From positions 1 through 41,661 of the forward strand of contig CAIPQN010000004.1 in assembly GCA_903867225.1 (NCBI GenBank): 41,661 nt of DNA. Direction: 5' to 3'. Below, piece after piece: positions 1 through 8,123 of the stretch. Below the pieces are notes generated by a model that did no database searches, was not told the DNA's origin, and saw only the letters and a list, made by a program, of their open reading frames with translations. This stretch comes from an uncultured Pseudomonadota bacterium (GTDB lineage: Bacteria; Pseudomonadota; Gammaproteobacteria; Methylococcales; Methylomonadaceae). Positions within the stretch are counted from its first letter, which is position 1; the number at the start of each line of letters is the position of its first letter. A program made the translations under genes and the position numbers.

Positions 1-1
1 A

Positions 2-139
2 ATCCATTTAACGAAAAATAGAATATCGTAGAAATCAATAACGACAATGGATTGAAGTCATAAACCACACTTCAATAGGGGGTCAATTAAAAACGATGTT
101 TTTTGTTAAAAAGGGGTCAAAATTCAGCCGTTGGTAACA
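2..139 (-). mobile_element. Insertion sequence end, left copy (IS21-like)
   Basis: These 138 bases are the exact reverse complement of the last 138 bases of the window. Read on the minus strand the element begins TGTTACCAACGG at base 139 and runs out of the window to the left. It contains two related motifs, TTTTGACCCC and AATTGACCCCC, about 36 bases apart. Short repeated GACCCC-type motifs behind a TGT terminus are typical of IS21-family ends, where they serve as transposase binding sites. No transposase gene is visible, so the family call is an inference. The inner boundary is fixed by the end of identity at 139/140 and by the interrupted GTPase gene next to it. Confidence 0.65.
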
Positions 140-748
140 TTTTATTCTATTTCTGGTAGAGGTGACTTTTTCATCAAGAAATTTCACTAATTCAGGTTCG
201 GGGAAATTTTCTGCATGATTCCAATAGCGTCCTTTCATTGCCATATCTGCTTGATTGATAGCAACCAGCAATCGTTTTTTGTCTTCACCCAGATTCGGAA
301 TAATCACTTGATTGATGAGTTCAAATGAAGTGCCTAAATCACGGCTTCCACCTTCAAGAAGCACTAACACCAAATCAATTAACATTTCGCCATCACTATT
401 TTTTTCATATAGTTTGTCAATGATGTTTTTTGAATGTCTTATATCCGCTTCTTTGCCATCTCCAAGACCAGGTGAATCCCACAAGATGATATTGTTGTAT
501 TCAAATTTTTGAATATCCATTGTTTCAGGACTAGCACCTTGACCAACTTTAGCTTTTTCATAACCAAAAAGTGCGTTAATGGTTGATGATTTTCCGCAAC
601 CCGTCGCACCTGTGATAAGCATATTGACTTTGGTTTTTTTGAGTTTTTGAAGATTGAATAAAACTTGCGTTTTTGCTTCATCACTTAAACTTGGGTCTGC
701 TTGAATCTCATTAGCTAATTCGTCTGTAAAATGTTTTTCATTTGTCAT
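83..748 (-). pseudogene. YfjP/YeeP-like GTPase, 3' end truncated by an IS
   Basis: This is a P-loop GTPase of the HSR1-related group (YfjP/YeeP-like), commonly found in accessory islands; its cellular job is not well established. Visible motifs are G1 GATGCGKS (residues 47-54), G3 DSPG (91-94) and G4 NQAD (165-168). Residues 1-203 are native. Codon 204 is TGT, exactly the first three bases of the insertion-sequence end, and the reading frame continues 18 codons into the element (residues 204-221) before a TGA at 83-85. Family members normally continue well past this point, so the C-terminal part is lost. The GTPase core is intact, so a shortened protein may still be made. The gene is divergent from the XRE gene at 854. 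Confidence 0.8.
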
Positions 749-804
749 AAATAATTACTTCTAAAATTAAAAATTGTTTGATAATTATAAATTTACCGTC
801 AACC

Positions 805-813
805 TGCTACAAT
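805..813 (+). promoter_or_regulatory. Extended -10 promoter for the XRE-tmk operon
   Basis: TGCTACAAT fits an extended -10 element (TGnTATAAT, one mismatch in the hexamer). The hexamer at the -35 distance, TTATAA, is poor, as is usual for extended -10 promoters. The leader to the ATG at 854 would be about 35 bases. This is a pattern match only. Confidence 0.35.
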
Positions 814-853
814 CAAGAAAAACTGTTGATTTACATAGTCTGAGTGGGTATTT

Positions 854-1228
854 ATGAGAATGTGCGACAAAATTAAATTTATGCGGCAAGCGAAAGAATT
901 ATCACAAGAACAAATGGCAGAAAAACTCGGTTTATCGCTTAACGGCTATGCAAACATTGAACGCGGCGAAACAGATGTTGCCTCATCGAGAATTCAACAA
1001 ATTGCAGAAGTGTTAGATTCGGATTTTATGGAATTGGTGAGTTTTGGTGAGAGAAATGTGGTGTTTTTAACAGGTGGAGAACACGAACATCCTACTTACA
1101 ACGTTGGCGTTATTCAAAATTCAAAAGCTGAACTAGAAAAATCTCATCTCATTATCGAAGCACAAAAAACAGAAATTACCTATTTGAAAGAAATTATCGA
1201 ATTGATGAAAGCCAAACAAGCGAATTAA
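854..1228 (+). CDS. XRE-family transcriptional regulator with C-terminal coiled coil
   Basis: A 124-residue protein. Residues about 5-60 form a Cro/CI-type helix-turn-helix (core LSQEQMAEKLGLS followed by YANIERGE), so sequence-specific DNA binding is expected. Residues about 90-120 are a charged amphipathic helix likely to form a coiled coil for dimerisation. The middle (residues 65-88) resembles no domain I recognise. A second ATG two codons downstream (860) is equally possible as start. It lies two bases upstream of tmk, so the two are probably co-transcribed; the target could be its own operon or the divergent GTPase. The ligand is unknown. Confidence 0.8.
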   Translation: MRMCDKIKFMRQAKELSQEQMAEKLGLSLNGYANIERGETDVASSRIQQIAEVLDSDFMELVSFGERNVVFLTGGEHEHPTYNVGVIQNSKAELEKSHLIIEAQKTEITYLKEIIELMKAKQAN

Positions 1229-1230
1229 CT

Positions 1231-1854
1231 ATGACTAGAGGAAAATTTATCACTTTTGAAGGTGGCGAAGGCGTTGGTAAAACAACCAATGTGGCATTTG
1301 TTGAAAGCTATTTACAAGCGCGAAATATCCCATTTGTCGTTACTCGTGAACCTGGTGGAACACCGTTAGCTGAAAAACTACGCACGTTATTACTCAGCAA
1401 AAAAAGCGAAGCGATTGCCGAAGAAGCTGAATTACTTTTGATGTTTGCCGCGAGAGCGCAACATATTAAACACGTTATCGAACCTGCTTTAGCGCGTGGT
1501 GATTGGGTAATATGTGACCGTTTTACGGATGCAACTTATGCGTATCAAGGCGGCGGACGAAATATGAAAATCAGCACCATCGAAGGATTGGAAAATTTGG
1601 TACAAGGAAATTTACGACCCGATTTAACGTTGTTACTTGATGCACCTGTCAAAATTGGCATGGAACGCGCGGGTAAACGTGGTGCATTTGATCGTTTTGA
1701 ATCTGAAACGATACAGTTTTTTGAAGACGTGCGCCGCGCCTATTTGTTACAAGCTGAAATTCATCCACAACGTATTAAACTTATCAAAGCAAATCAACCA
1801 CTCGCCGATGTTCAACAAACGATTATTAACGTGCTAAGTCCGTTGTTGCGATAA
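1231..1854 (+). CDS. tmk: Thymidylate kinase
   Basis: Phosphorylates dTMP to dTDP with ATP in the cytosol, an essential step of dTTP synthesis. The 207-residue length is normal for the family. Motifs seen: P-loop GGEGVGKTT near residue 10, TREPGGTPLAE (dTMP binding), the DRF motif before TDATYAYQGGGR, and a lid-region stretch RGAFDRFES. It follows the XRE gene by two bases and has a weak ribosome-binding site, suggesting translational coupling. tmk and holB often lie together in gammaproteobacteria; here a transporter gene separates them. Confidence 0.97.
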   Translation: MTRGKFITFEGGEGVGKTTNVAFVESYLQARNIPFVVTREPGGTPLAEKLRTLLLSKKSEAIAEEAELLLMFAARAQHIKHVIEPALARGDWVICDRFTDATYAYQGGGRNMKISTIEGLENLVQGNLRPDLTLLLDAPVKIGMERAGKRGAFDRFESETIQFFEDVRRAYLLQAEIHPQRIKLIKANQPLADVQQTIINVLSPLLR

Positions 1855-1888
1855 CATAGAACACATACGTTACTTTTTCAAAATAATC

Positions 1889-3193
1889 ATGCTAATCAAA
1901 ACTAAATTACCGTTGTCTGTACAAGTCATTATCGGTGTCTGCGTTGGGACATTATTGGGTGTATTTTTTGGCTCAGAACCTTATCTAGGTGGCTGGCTAA
2001 AAAATGAAACCTTAGGGCAATTGGGAATGCTCGTGATTCGGTTGTTAAAAACGTTGGCGACCCCGTTAATTTTCGTGGCGATTTTAGACGCGATGATTCA
2101 CACTGAAATTAAATTTCGACATGGACGGCGATTATTAGCGATTTGTGGTGTGAATTTGGTTGTTGCAATCGTGATTGGTTTGACGATCATGAATGTTTTC
2201 ACACCAGGCGAATCGTGGAGTAATCACATTGAGGAATTGACCTCGCAGTTGCATTCGGAAGTCTCAAAAACATCGCTTAAAACTGCTCCCGAAGGTATGA
2301 CGCTCAATCCGTTAAAAAACATTGCGGGTTATATTCCAGAAAATTTGATTGATCCATTTATCAAAAACAACGTTATTTCCGTGATTTTGTTGGCTTTATT
2401 GAGTGGTGGCGCGATACGTTATCTCAAACAACATTCCTACGTTGGCGATAATACGGGCATTCACTTATTAGAAAAACTGATTACCGCTTGTTATCACGTT
2501 TTATTGCAAATGTTGTCGTGGGTAATTTTAGCAATTCCTATTGCAATAACAGGTGTTGTCGCACAAGTCGTTGGAAAATCTGGATTAAGCGTTTTTGTTT
2601 TACTGAGTATTTTCTTGGTAACTTTATTGGCGGGTTTGCTAATTCACTGCTTTATTTATTATCCATTGATGGCGAGTTTGGTCGGCAGAATGCCTATCAA
2701 ACGTTATTTAGGGCAGGGCGCAGATGCAATTGTAATGGGCTTTTCAACAAACAGCAGTTTGGTTACTGTTCCCGTTACATTACGTTGTTTAACTGAAAAA
2801 ATGGGCGTGTCCACACGTTCTGCTCGACTTTCTGCTTTAATCGGTACGAATCTAAACAACGACGGCATCATTTTGTACGAAGCGATGACCGCGTTATTTT
2901 TAGCGCAAGCAATTGGTTTGAATTTAGATATTTCGCAGCAATTATTGATTGTTGCCGCAGCGGTGATGGTTGGTGTGGGGATTTCAGGTATTCCCGAAGC
3001 GGGCTTAATCGCATTGCCATTAGTTTTAAGCACGATTGGATTATCTGAACAATTGATTGTGGCAATCATTCCGTTAATCGCGACCATTGATTGGATTATT
3101 GCCCGTTGCCGTTCTGTCGTGAATGTGATGAGTGATATGTTAGTGGCGATTTTACTCGATAGATTTGAAGAAAAAGAACCCATCAATGACTAA
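1889..3193 (+). CDS. Dicarboxylate/amino acid:cation symporter (DAACS), divergent
   Basis: A 434-residue polytopic inner-membrane protein of the GltP/DctA (SLC1) family, which imports acidic amino acids or C4-dicarboxylates with Na+ or H+. The first hairpin-loop signature appears as GFSTNSSLVTVPV. The normally near-invariant NMDGT motif is replaced by NNDGI at residues 323-327. The two changed positions correspond to a cation-contacting Met and a substrate-contacting Thr in characterised homologues, so substrate or coupling ion may differ. There is no clear Shine-Dalgarno sequence before the ATG. The 3' end overlaps holB by eight bases. Substrate cannot be assigned. Confidence 0.85.
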   Translation: MLIKTKLPLSVQVIIGVCVGTLLGVFFGSEPYLGGWLKNETLGQLGMLVIRLLKTLATPLIFVAILDAMIHTEIKFRHGRRLLAICGVNLVVAIVIGLTIMNVFTPGESWSNHIEELTSQLHSEVSKTSLKTAPEGMTLNPLKNIAGYIPENLIDPFIKNNVISVILLALLSGGAIRYLKQHSYVGDNTGIHLLEKLITACYHVLLQMLSWVILAIPIAITGVVAQVVGKSGLSVFVLLSIFLVTLLAGLLIHCFIYYPLMASLVGRMPIKRYLGQGADAIVMGFSTNSSLVTVPVTLRCLTEKMGVSTRSARLSALIGTNLNNDGIILYEAMTALFLAQAIGLNLDISQQLLIVAAAVMVGVGISGIPEAGLIALPLVLSTIGLSEQLIVAIIPLIATIDWIIARCRSVVNVMSDMLVAILLDRFEEKEPIND

Positions 3194-4163
3194 TCACATT
3201 TATCCATGGCAACAAAACGATTGGCAACAATTACAAAATTATGTTCAACAAAACCGTGTGCCACAAGCCTTACTCATCAATGGCGCGTTAGGCATTGGCA
3301 AACAACATTTAGCCGAAAAGTTTGCTCACGCTTTGCTTTGTGAATATCCAACAGTTGAAGGTTTTAGTTGTGGAAAATGCAGTCGTTGTTTGCTGGTGAA
3401 AGCTGACACGCATCCTGATTTTATGGATGTAAAACCTGAGGAAGAGGGTAAAAATATCACGATTGCTCAAATTCGCACGTTGATGGAAAAGTTGAGTTTA
3501 AAACCTCAATTTGAACGTTATCGCGTCGTTTTAATTCATCCTGCTGATGCGTTAAATAATGCGGCGGCAAATGCGTTTTTGAAATACTTGGAAGAGCCAA
3601 CAGAAAGAACCGTTTTAATTTTAGTCACGCACCGCATGAATAAATTACCCGCGACGATTAAAAGTCGTTGCCAGAAATTTACAATGGCAATGCCTGAAAA
3701 AAATTTAGTTCTGCCGTGGCTTTCACAACAAACCAATAATGCTGAAGTAGTTTTCAATTTAGCGCAAGGTTCGCCATTGCTTGCACAAAAATACGCAACC
3801 GATGAGCATTTGACACAACGACGCGAATGTTTTGACGGATGGTTAGCAATCGCTAAACAACAAAGTCATCCTGTGATTGTTGCAGAACGATGGTTAAAAT
3901 TGCCTGAAGCAACATTGTTATTTTGGTTGAGTTCATGGGTGATTGATTTAATGCGTTATCGTCATCAATCCACGCCAAAGAATTTGTATCATGCCGATTT
4001 TAAACGTGAATTAAGCGAACTGTCGTCACATATAAATCCCATGAAACTGTACGAATTTTATGATTTGTTATTGCAAAGTCGGCGACGTATTGAAACGCAA
4101 ATCAACAAACAAGTATTATGGGAAGAAATTTTAATCTCATGGGCAATGCTCAATCGGAGTTAA
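3186..4163 (+). CDS. holB: DNA polymerase III delta-prime subunit
   Basis: Component of the clamp loader that places the beta sliding clamp on DNA. The 325-residue protein has a Walker A-like loop (GALGIGKQ), a zinc-binding cluster (CGKCSRC plus an upstream Cys), the conserved stretch NAFLKYLEEP, and the SRC motif in TIKSRCQKF. An in-frame ATG at 3165 exists, but the ATG at 3186 is preferred: a purine-rich GAAGAAAAAGAA lies just upstream and the family N-terminus (short lead, then PWQ) begins here. It overlaps the symporter stop by eight bases and is followed by pilZ three bases later. Confidence 0.93.
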   Translation: MTNHIYPWQQNDWQQLQNYVQQNRVPQALLINGALGIGKQHLAEKFAHALLCEYPTVEGFSCGKCSRCLLVKADTHPDFMDVKPEEEGKNITIAQIRTLMEKLSLKPQFERYRVVLIHPADALNNAAANAFLKYLEEPTERTVLILVTHRMNKLPATIKSRCQKFTMAMPEKNLVLPWLSQQTNNAEVVFNLAQGSPLLAQKYATDEHLTQRRECFDGWLAIAKQQSHPVIVAERWLKLPEATLLFWLSSWVIDLMRYRHQSTPKNLYHADFKRELSELSSHINPMKLYEFYDLLLQSRRRIETQINKQVLWEEILISWAMLNRS

Positions 4164-4166
4164 GTT

Positions 4167-4511
4167 ATGGCTGAAAGTCAAAATCAAAGTGTCTTGTCGT
4201 TTTCGCTTAAAGATAAAAATGCGTTATATGTTTCATATATGCCGTTTGTGATAAATGGCGGAATTTTTATTCCAACGACGCGGGAATATGAAATGGGACA
4301 AGATGTGTTTATGTTACTGAGCTTGATGACAGAAACTGAACGTTTTCCGATTAACGGTAAAGTTATCTGGAAAACACCACCTGGTTCGGATGGTTATCGT
4401 TCCACAGGAATTGGTGTGCAATTTGGTGTGGATGATGTTGCGGTAAAAAACAAAATTGAAACTTATTTAGCGGGCATATTGGAATCTGATCGCCCCACTT
4501 ATTCGATGTAA
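4167..4511 (+). CDS. pilZ: Type IV pilus PilZ-domain protein
   Basis: A 114-residue single PilZ-domain protein. The gene order holB-pilZ-tatD is a classic arrangement for the stand-alone PilZ needed for type IV pilus assembly. The arginine-rich c-di-GMP motif (RxxxR) is absent from the N-terminus and the second motif is reduced to INGGIFIP. Like the founding PilZ protein, it therefore probably does not bind c-di-GMP and acts through protein partners (PilB/FimX in known cases). A GGAG Shine-Dalgarno lies in the holB 3' end. No other pilus genes are in the window. Confidence 0.88.
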   Translation: MAESQNQSVLSFSLKDKNALYVSYMPFVINGGIFIPTTREYEMGQDVFMLLSLMTETERFPINGKVIWKTPPGSDGYRSTGIGVQFGVDDVAVKNKIETYLAGILESDRPTYSM

Positions 4512-4523
4512 AAAAGGATTTTT

Positions 4524-5297
4524 ATGCTTATTGACTCGCATTGCCACCTTGACCGTCTTGATTTAAAACCTTATCAAAACGATTTTTCCTGTTTGATGGA
4601 GCATATTCGCGCCCAACAAATTGAACATTTACTGTGTATTGCGATTGATTTAGAAGCCTATCCAGCGATGCGTGAATTGGTGGCGGATTACGATGATATT
4701 TCGGTGACGGTCGGTGTACATCCCAATGAACACGAAGGACAAGAACCAACAATTGCAGAGTTAATCGCATTGGGTCAAGATGAAAAAGTCATTGGTATTG
4801 GTGAAACGGGTTTGGATTATTTTCGCAGTGAAGGCGATTTAACGTGGCAACATAATCGTTTTCGCAATCATATTCATGCTGCAAAAACCTTAAATAAACC
4901 CTTAATTATTCATACCCGCGAAGCAAAACAGGATGCGTTGGATATTTTGCGTGAAGAAAATGCGGGCGAAGTCGGCGGTATTATTCATTGTTTCACGGAA
5001 GATTGGGAATTTGCCAAAGCAGCATTAGATTTGAATTTTTACATTTCATTTTCAGGCATTGTGACATTCAATAGCGCGAAAAACATTCATGAAGTTGCCA
5101 AAAAATTGCCTGCTGATCGTTTGTTAATTGAAACCGATTCACCGTATTTATCGCCCGTGCCACATCGAGGCAGACCCAATTATCCGCACTATGTCACACA
5201 CGTTGCACAAACAGTCGCAGACTTACGCGGCATTTCATTGAATTCAATTGCAGATATTTCGACTCGCAATTTTTACACACTATTTAAAAAATCATGA
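4524..5297 (+). CDS. tatD: TatD-family metal-dependent deoxyribonuclease
   Basis: A 257-residue TIM-barrel metallohydrolase, probably a 3'-5' DNase/RNase-type enzyme in DNA or RNA quality control. Metal and active-site motifs are in the usual order: DSHCHLD (residues 4-10), GVHPNE, GIGETGLDYF, IIHTREA, IIHCFTE, and ETDSPYLSP followed by HRGRPNYP. It is of the YcfH type found next to holB/pilZ. The Shine-Dalgarno AAGGA is well placed. Its stop overlaps the moaD start in ATGA, implying translational coupling. The exact physiological substrate is not evident. Confidence 0.95.
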   Translation: MLIDSHCHLDRLDLKPYQNDFSCLMEHIRAQQIEHLLCIAIDLEAYPAMRELVADYDDISVTVGVHPNEHEGQEPTIAELIALGQDEKVIGIGETGLDYFRSEGDLTWQHNRFRNHIHAAKTLNKPLIIHTREAKQDALDILREENAGEVGGIIHCFTEDWEFAKAALDLNFYISFSGIVTFNSAKNIHEVAKKLPADRLLIETDSPYLSPVPHRGRPNYPHYVTHVAQTVADLRGISLNSIADISTRNFYTLFKKS

Positions 5298-5524
5298 TTA
5301 CACTACGCTATTTCGCTAGTTTGCGAGAATTACTCGGGCATTCAACGGTGCAATTAGATATTTTTGAACCGCATACCGTTTTAAGCGTGTGGAAATTAGT
5401 AAATCCTGATTTCGAGTTACCAGAAAATGTATTAACTGCAGTGAATATGGATTATGTGTTGCCGTCGCACGTTGTTAAAAATGGAGATGAAATCGCATTT
5501 TTCCCCCCCGTTACGGGTGGATGA
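5294..5524 (+). CDS. moaD: Molybdopterin synthase sulfur carrier subunit MoaD
   Basis: A 76-residue ubiquitin-like protein ending in the diagnostic Gly-Gly (FFPPVTGG). The C-terminal glycine carries the thiocarboxylate that donates sulfur to precursor Z (cPMP) during molybdenum cofactor synthesis. It overlaps tatD upstream (ATGA) and moaE downstream (ATGA), so the two synthase subunits are made from one coupled message. Other moa genes are not in the window. The attachment of moaDE to a tmk-holB-tatD run is not the commonest arrangement. Confidence 0.95.
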   Translation: MITLRYFASLRELLGHSTVQLDIFEPHTVLSVWKLVNPDFELPENVLTAVNMDYVLPSHVVKNGDEIAFFPPVTGG

Positions 5525-5958
5525 AAATGACGGTTAAAATTTGTGATGTAGCGTTTGAACCATTTGTTGAAATTCAAAATTTTCAACACGAGTTAGCATT
5601 AAACGGTAAATTTGGTGCAACGAGTATTTTTATCGGTACGATGCGTGATTTCAACGAAGGCGATAATGTACAAGCAATGACATTGGAGCATTACGACGGT
5701 ATGACACAAAAACAGTTAACAAAAATTATCGCTGCTGCAAAAACACAATGGCAAATTTTGGATTGTTTGATTGTACATCGTGTGGGGAAAATCTTGCCGA
5801 ATGAACCGATTGTTTTAGTTTCAGTTTGGTCAGCACATCGAAATGAAGCATTTGAAGCGTGTCGTTATTTAATGGAAGAATTAAAAGCCAATGCGCCATT
5901 TTGGAAATTGGAAAAATTGGCAACCAGTCAAACACGCTGGGTTTTGAAAAATCATTAA
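5521..5958 (+). CDS. moaE: Molybdopterin synthase catalytic subunit MoaE
   Basis: The large subunit, which inserts two sulfurs from MoaD thiocarboxylate into cPMP to give molybdopterin. Its 145 residues are typical. The family core HRVGKILPNEP, VSVWSAHRNEAFEAC, and the C-terminal LKANAPFWKLE with catalytic Lys/Trp context are present. The annotated ATG overlaps the moaD stop by four bases; an ATG two codons later is an alternative. It implies that the organism makes at least one molybdoenzyme, none of which is encoded here. Confidence 0.95.
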   Translation: MKMTVKICDVAFEPFVEIQNFQHELALNGKFGATSIFIGTMRDFNEGDNVQAMTLEHYDGMTQKQLTKIIAAAKTQWQILDCLIVHRVGKILPNEPIVLVSVWSAHRNEAFEACRYLMEELKANAPFWKLEKLATSQTRWVLKNH

Positions 5959-5971
5959 CAAGAGAAAAATT

Positions 5972-7528
5972 ATGTCGAACACAAACGAGCAACCCATTTC
6001 GCCACTTGGACGTTTAGGTTTATTAACTACCGTGATAATCAGCGGCGCATCAGTCATGGTGATTGAATTACTGGGGACACGCTTAATTGCACCTTTTTAC
6101 GGAACAAGTTTATACGTTTGGTCGTCGCTGATTTCGGTAACGATGGTTGCGTTGACGCTGGGATATTTTATCGGTGGACGTTGGTCAGATTCGGCAAAAC
6201 GCACAGGTTTGTCGCTCATTATCGCGTTGGCAGCATTTTTGACATTGATGATTCCGTGGCTGACACGTCCTGTTTTATTGGCGACAGATTCATTGGGTTT
6301 GCGAGGTGGTGCATTTGTGAGCGCATTAGTTTTGTTTTTACCTAGTTTGATGATGCTCGGTATGGTTAGCCCATTTGCCATTAAATTATCAACGTCACAA
6401 CTCGATAATATCGGCAACAGCTCAGGCACAATCTACGCAGTCAGTACGCTAGGCAGTGTTTTTGGTACGTTGATTTTGGGTTTATTTTTATTCCCATTAT
6501 TTGGTTCACGCGAAATTTTAATTGCCACGAGTTTGATACTTTTTACTCTCGCCATTGGGATTGGTTTAATCGAACGTAAACAATTACAGTCGGTTGCGTC
6601 ATTGTTGCCGAGCGTATTTTTAATTGTTTTGGGATTAGGATTTTTGCCCAGCGTTGTCAAAGCGGGGCAAGTTCGCCCAAATGCAAAATTCAACGTACTT
6701 TTTGAACAAGAAAGTTTATACGGTTGGGTGCGAGTGATTGATGTTGCGGGACGGGATTTGCGTTTGCTGACTTCCGATGGTTCAGCAATTGGTGCATCGA
6801 GTATTAAAACAGGTGAAAGCCAATTAAGTTATCAAGATATTGTCGGTTTAATTCCCGCACTGCGCCCTGAAATGAAAAAAGCGTTAATTGTCGGTTTAGG
6901 CGCGGGTCACATGGCAAAAGTGCTAAACGACCGTTATGGAATTATCGTTGATACATTAGAAATTGACCCTGCTGTCGCGCAAGCAGCGGTGGATTATTTT
7001 GGTTTTAAACCCACAGGCAAAGCGATTGTGGGCGATGCCCGTTATGAAATTCGCCATTTAACAGGGCAATACGATTTAATTATTCATGATTGTTTTACGG
7101 GTGGCTCAGAACCCGCGCATTTGCTAACAGTTGAAACATTGAAACAATTACAGGGTTTGCTAACCGAGCAAGGCATTTTAGCGGTGAATTTTGTGGCGTT
7201 GGCGAACGGCAAACAAAGCGCGTTAAACACGGTTAGTAAAACATTAGCGCAAGTTTTTCCACAACAAATGTCTTTCATTTCTGAACCTAACAAAGATTTT
7301 AACGATTTTATTTTTCTCGCTTCGGCGCAACTTTTCGATATTCACAACGAACGTTTAAAAGTTGAACAACAAGCGTGGTTACAAAATCGTATGTTTCCTA
7401 TTGATGACAAAGACGGTGTGATTTTGACTGATAATTTTAATCCGCTGGAACACTTGCAAACCGCAAAAGCTGAAAAATATCGTCATTTTTTGATGGATAT
7501 GTTTGGCGAAGAATTATTTGTACGATGA
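5972..7528 (+). CDS. Membrane-fused spermidine synthase-like methyltransferase-fold protein
   Basis: A 518-residue two-part protein. Residues about 15-230 contain several hydrophobic helices resembling the transporter-like membrane module often fused to spermidine synthases. Residues about 245-480 form a spermidine synthase-like Rossmann fold with GLGAGHMAKVL (nucleotide-binding glycine loop), TLEIDPAV (acidic end of beta 2), VGDARYEIR and HDCFTGGSEPAHLLT. Family members transfer aminopropyl groups from decarboxylated SAM, but the membrane-fused forms are mostly uncharacterised, so polyamine synthesis is only likely. Methylthioadenosine made by such an enzyme would be salvaged by the phosphorylase at 13912. 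The Shine-Dalgarno is AGAGAA. Confidence 0.85.
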   Translation: MSNTNEQPISPLGRLGLLTTVIISGASVMVIELLGTRLIAPFYGTSLYVWSSLISVTMVALTLGYFIGGRWSDSAKRTGLSLIIALAAFLTLMIPWLTRPVLLATDSLGLRGGAFVSALVLFLPSLMMLGMVSPFAIKLSTSQLDNIGNSSGTIYAVSTLGSVFGTLILGLFLFPLFGSREILIATSLILFTLAIGIGLIERKQLQSVASLLPSVFLIVLGLGFLPSVVKAGQVRPNAKFNVLFEQESLYGWVRVIDVAGRDLRLLTSDGSAIGASSIKTGESQLSYQDIVGLIPALRPEMKKALIVGLGAGHMAKVLNDRYGIIVDTLEIDPAVAQAAVDYFGFKPTGKAIVGDARYEIRHLTGQYDLIIHDCFTGGSEPAHLLTVETLKQLQGLLTEQGILAVNFVALANGKQSALNTVSKTLAQVFPQQMSFISEPNKDFNDFIFLASAQLFDIHNERLKVEQQAWLQNRMFPIDDKDGVILTDNFNPLEHLQTAKAEKYRHFLMDMFGEELFVR

Positions 7529-7537
7529 GCAATTTAT

Positions 7538-8098
7538 TTGAACATTTTTTATTTACATCCTGAGCCTGAAATTTGCGCTCAACAACACGTCGATAAACAC
7601 ATTGTGAAAATGATTTTGGAATATGCTCAATTACTTTCAACGACACATCGAGTTTTAGATGGAACTGAAGTTTTAACTACATCGAATTCTGGCAAAAAAG
7701 TAAAACGTTGGGTATTGCCCGATGAACGCGATACGAGTTTGTATGAAGCCACACATATTCAACATCCATCAGCAATTTGGACTCGTCAAAGTGATGAAAA
7801 TTACATTTTTTTATGGCAATTATTTCGTTGCTTGTTAGAAGAATACACGTTTCGCTATGAAAAAATTCATGCAACAAATCGATTGTTAATGCCATTGCAA
7901 ATCTTGCCAAATCGAATTTCAAAGAATAAGTTTATTGAGCCAACGCTGGCAATGCCAGAACAATATAAAATTAACGGCGACGCGATAACATCGTATCGAA
8001 ATTATTATTTAGGTGAAAAAACACGAATGTTTTCTTGGAAAAAACGAGAAATACCAAATTGGATTGTGACCAATTTTGAAAAGCTCAAAATTGATTGA
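7538..8098 (+). CDS. Conserved protein of unknown function (phage/bacterial family), TTG start
   Basis: A 186-residue protein. I recall related proteins in phages and bacteria but no function for them. The N-terminus NIFYLHPEPEICAQQHVDKH, with closely spaced acidic and His residues, looks like the conserved core, followed by a Trp/Tyr-rich middle (QHPSAIWTRQSDENY). Acidic, His and aromatic residues suggest a metal- or nucleotide-binding enzyme, but this is speculation. The start must be TTG at 7538: there is a stop codon four codons upstream in frame, no ATG precedes the conserved N-terminus, and GATGAG lies eight bases upstream as a Shine-Dalgarno. The stop codon lies inside a terminator hairpin. 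Confidence 0.75.
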   Translation: MNIFYLHPEPEICAQQHVDKHIVKMILEYAQLLSTTHRVLDGTEVLTTSNSGKKVKRWVLPDERDTSLYEATHIQHPSAIWTRQSDENYIFLWQLFRCLLEEYTFRYEKIHATNRLLMPLQILPNRISKNKFIEPTLAMPEQYKINGDAITSYRNYYLGEKTRMFSWKKREIPNWIVTNFEKLKID

Positions 8099-8105
8099 GC
8101 TTTTC
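8078..8105. terminator. Bidirectional hairpin terminator
   Basis: A perfect 11-base stem (GAAAAGCTCAA / TTGAGCTTTTC) with a six-base loop spans the stop codon of the gene ending at 8098. The A-rich 5' arm and T-rich 3' arm allow it to work in both directions, ending both the plus-strand operon and the minus-strand ppa transcript, whose stop is at 8124. Confidence 0.75.
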
Positions 8106-8123
8106 AAATGTGAATTTTTTATT

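Noticed and set aside
2704-3186. 160-residue minus-strand open frame
   Set aside because: It lies wholly antisense to the well-supported symporter gene, has no domain resemblance and follows the codon pattern of the opposite strand.
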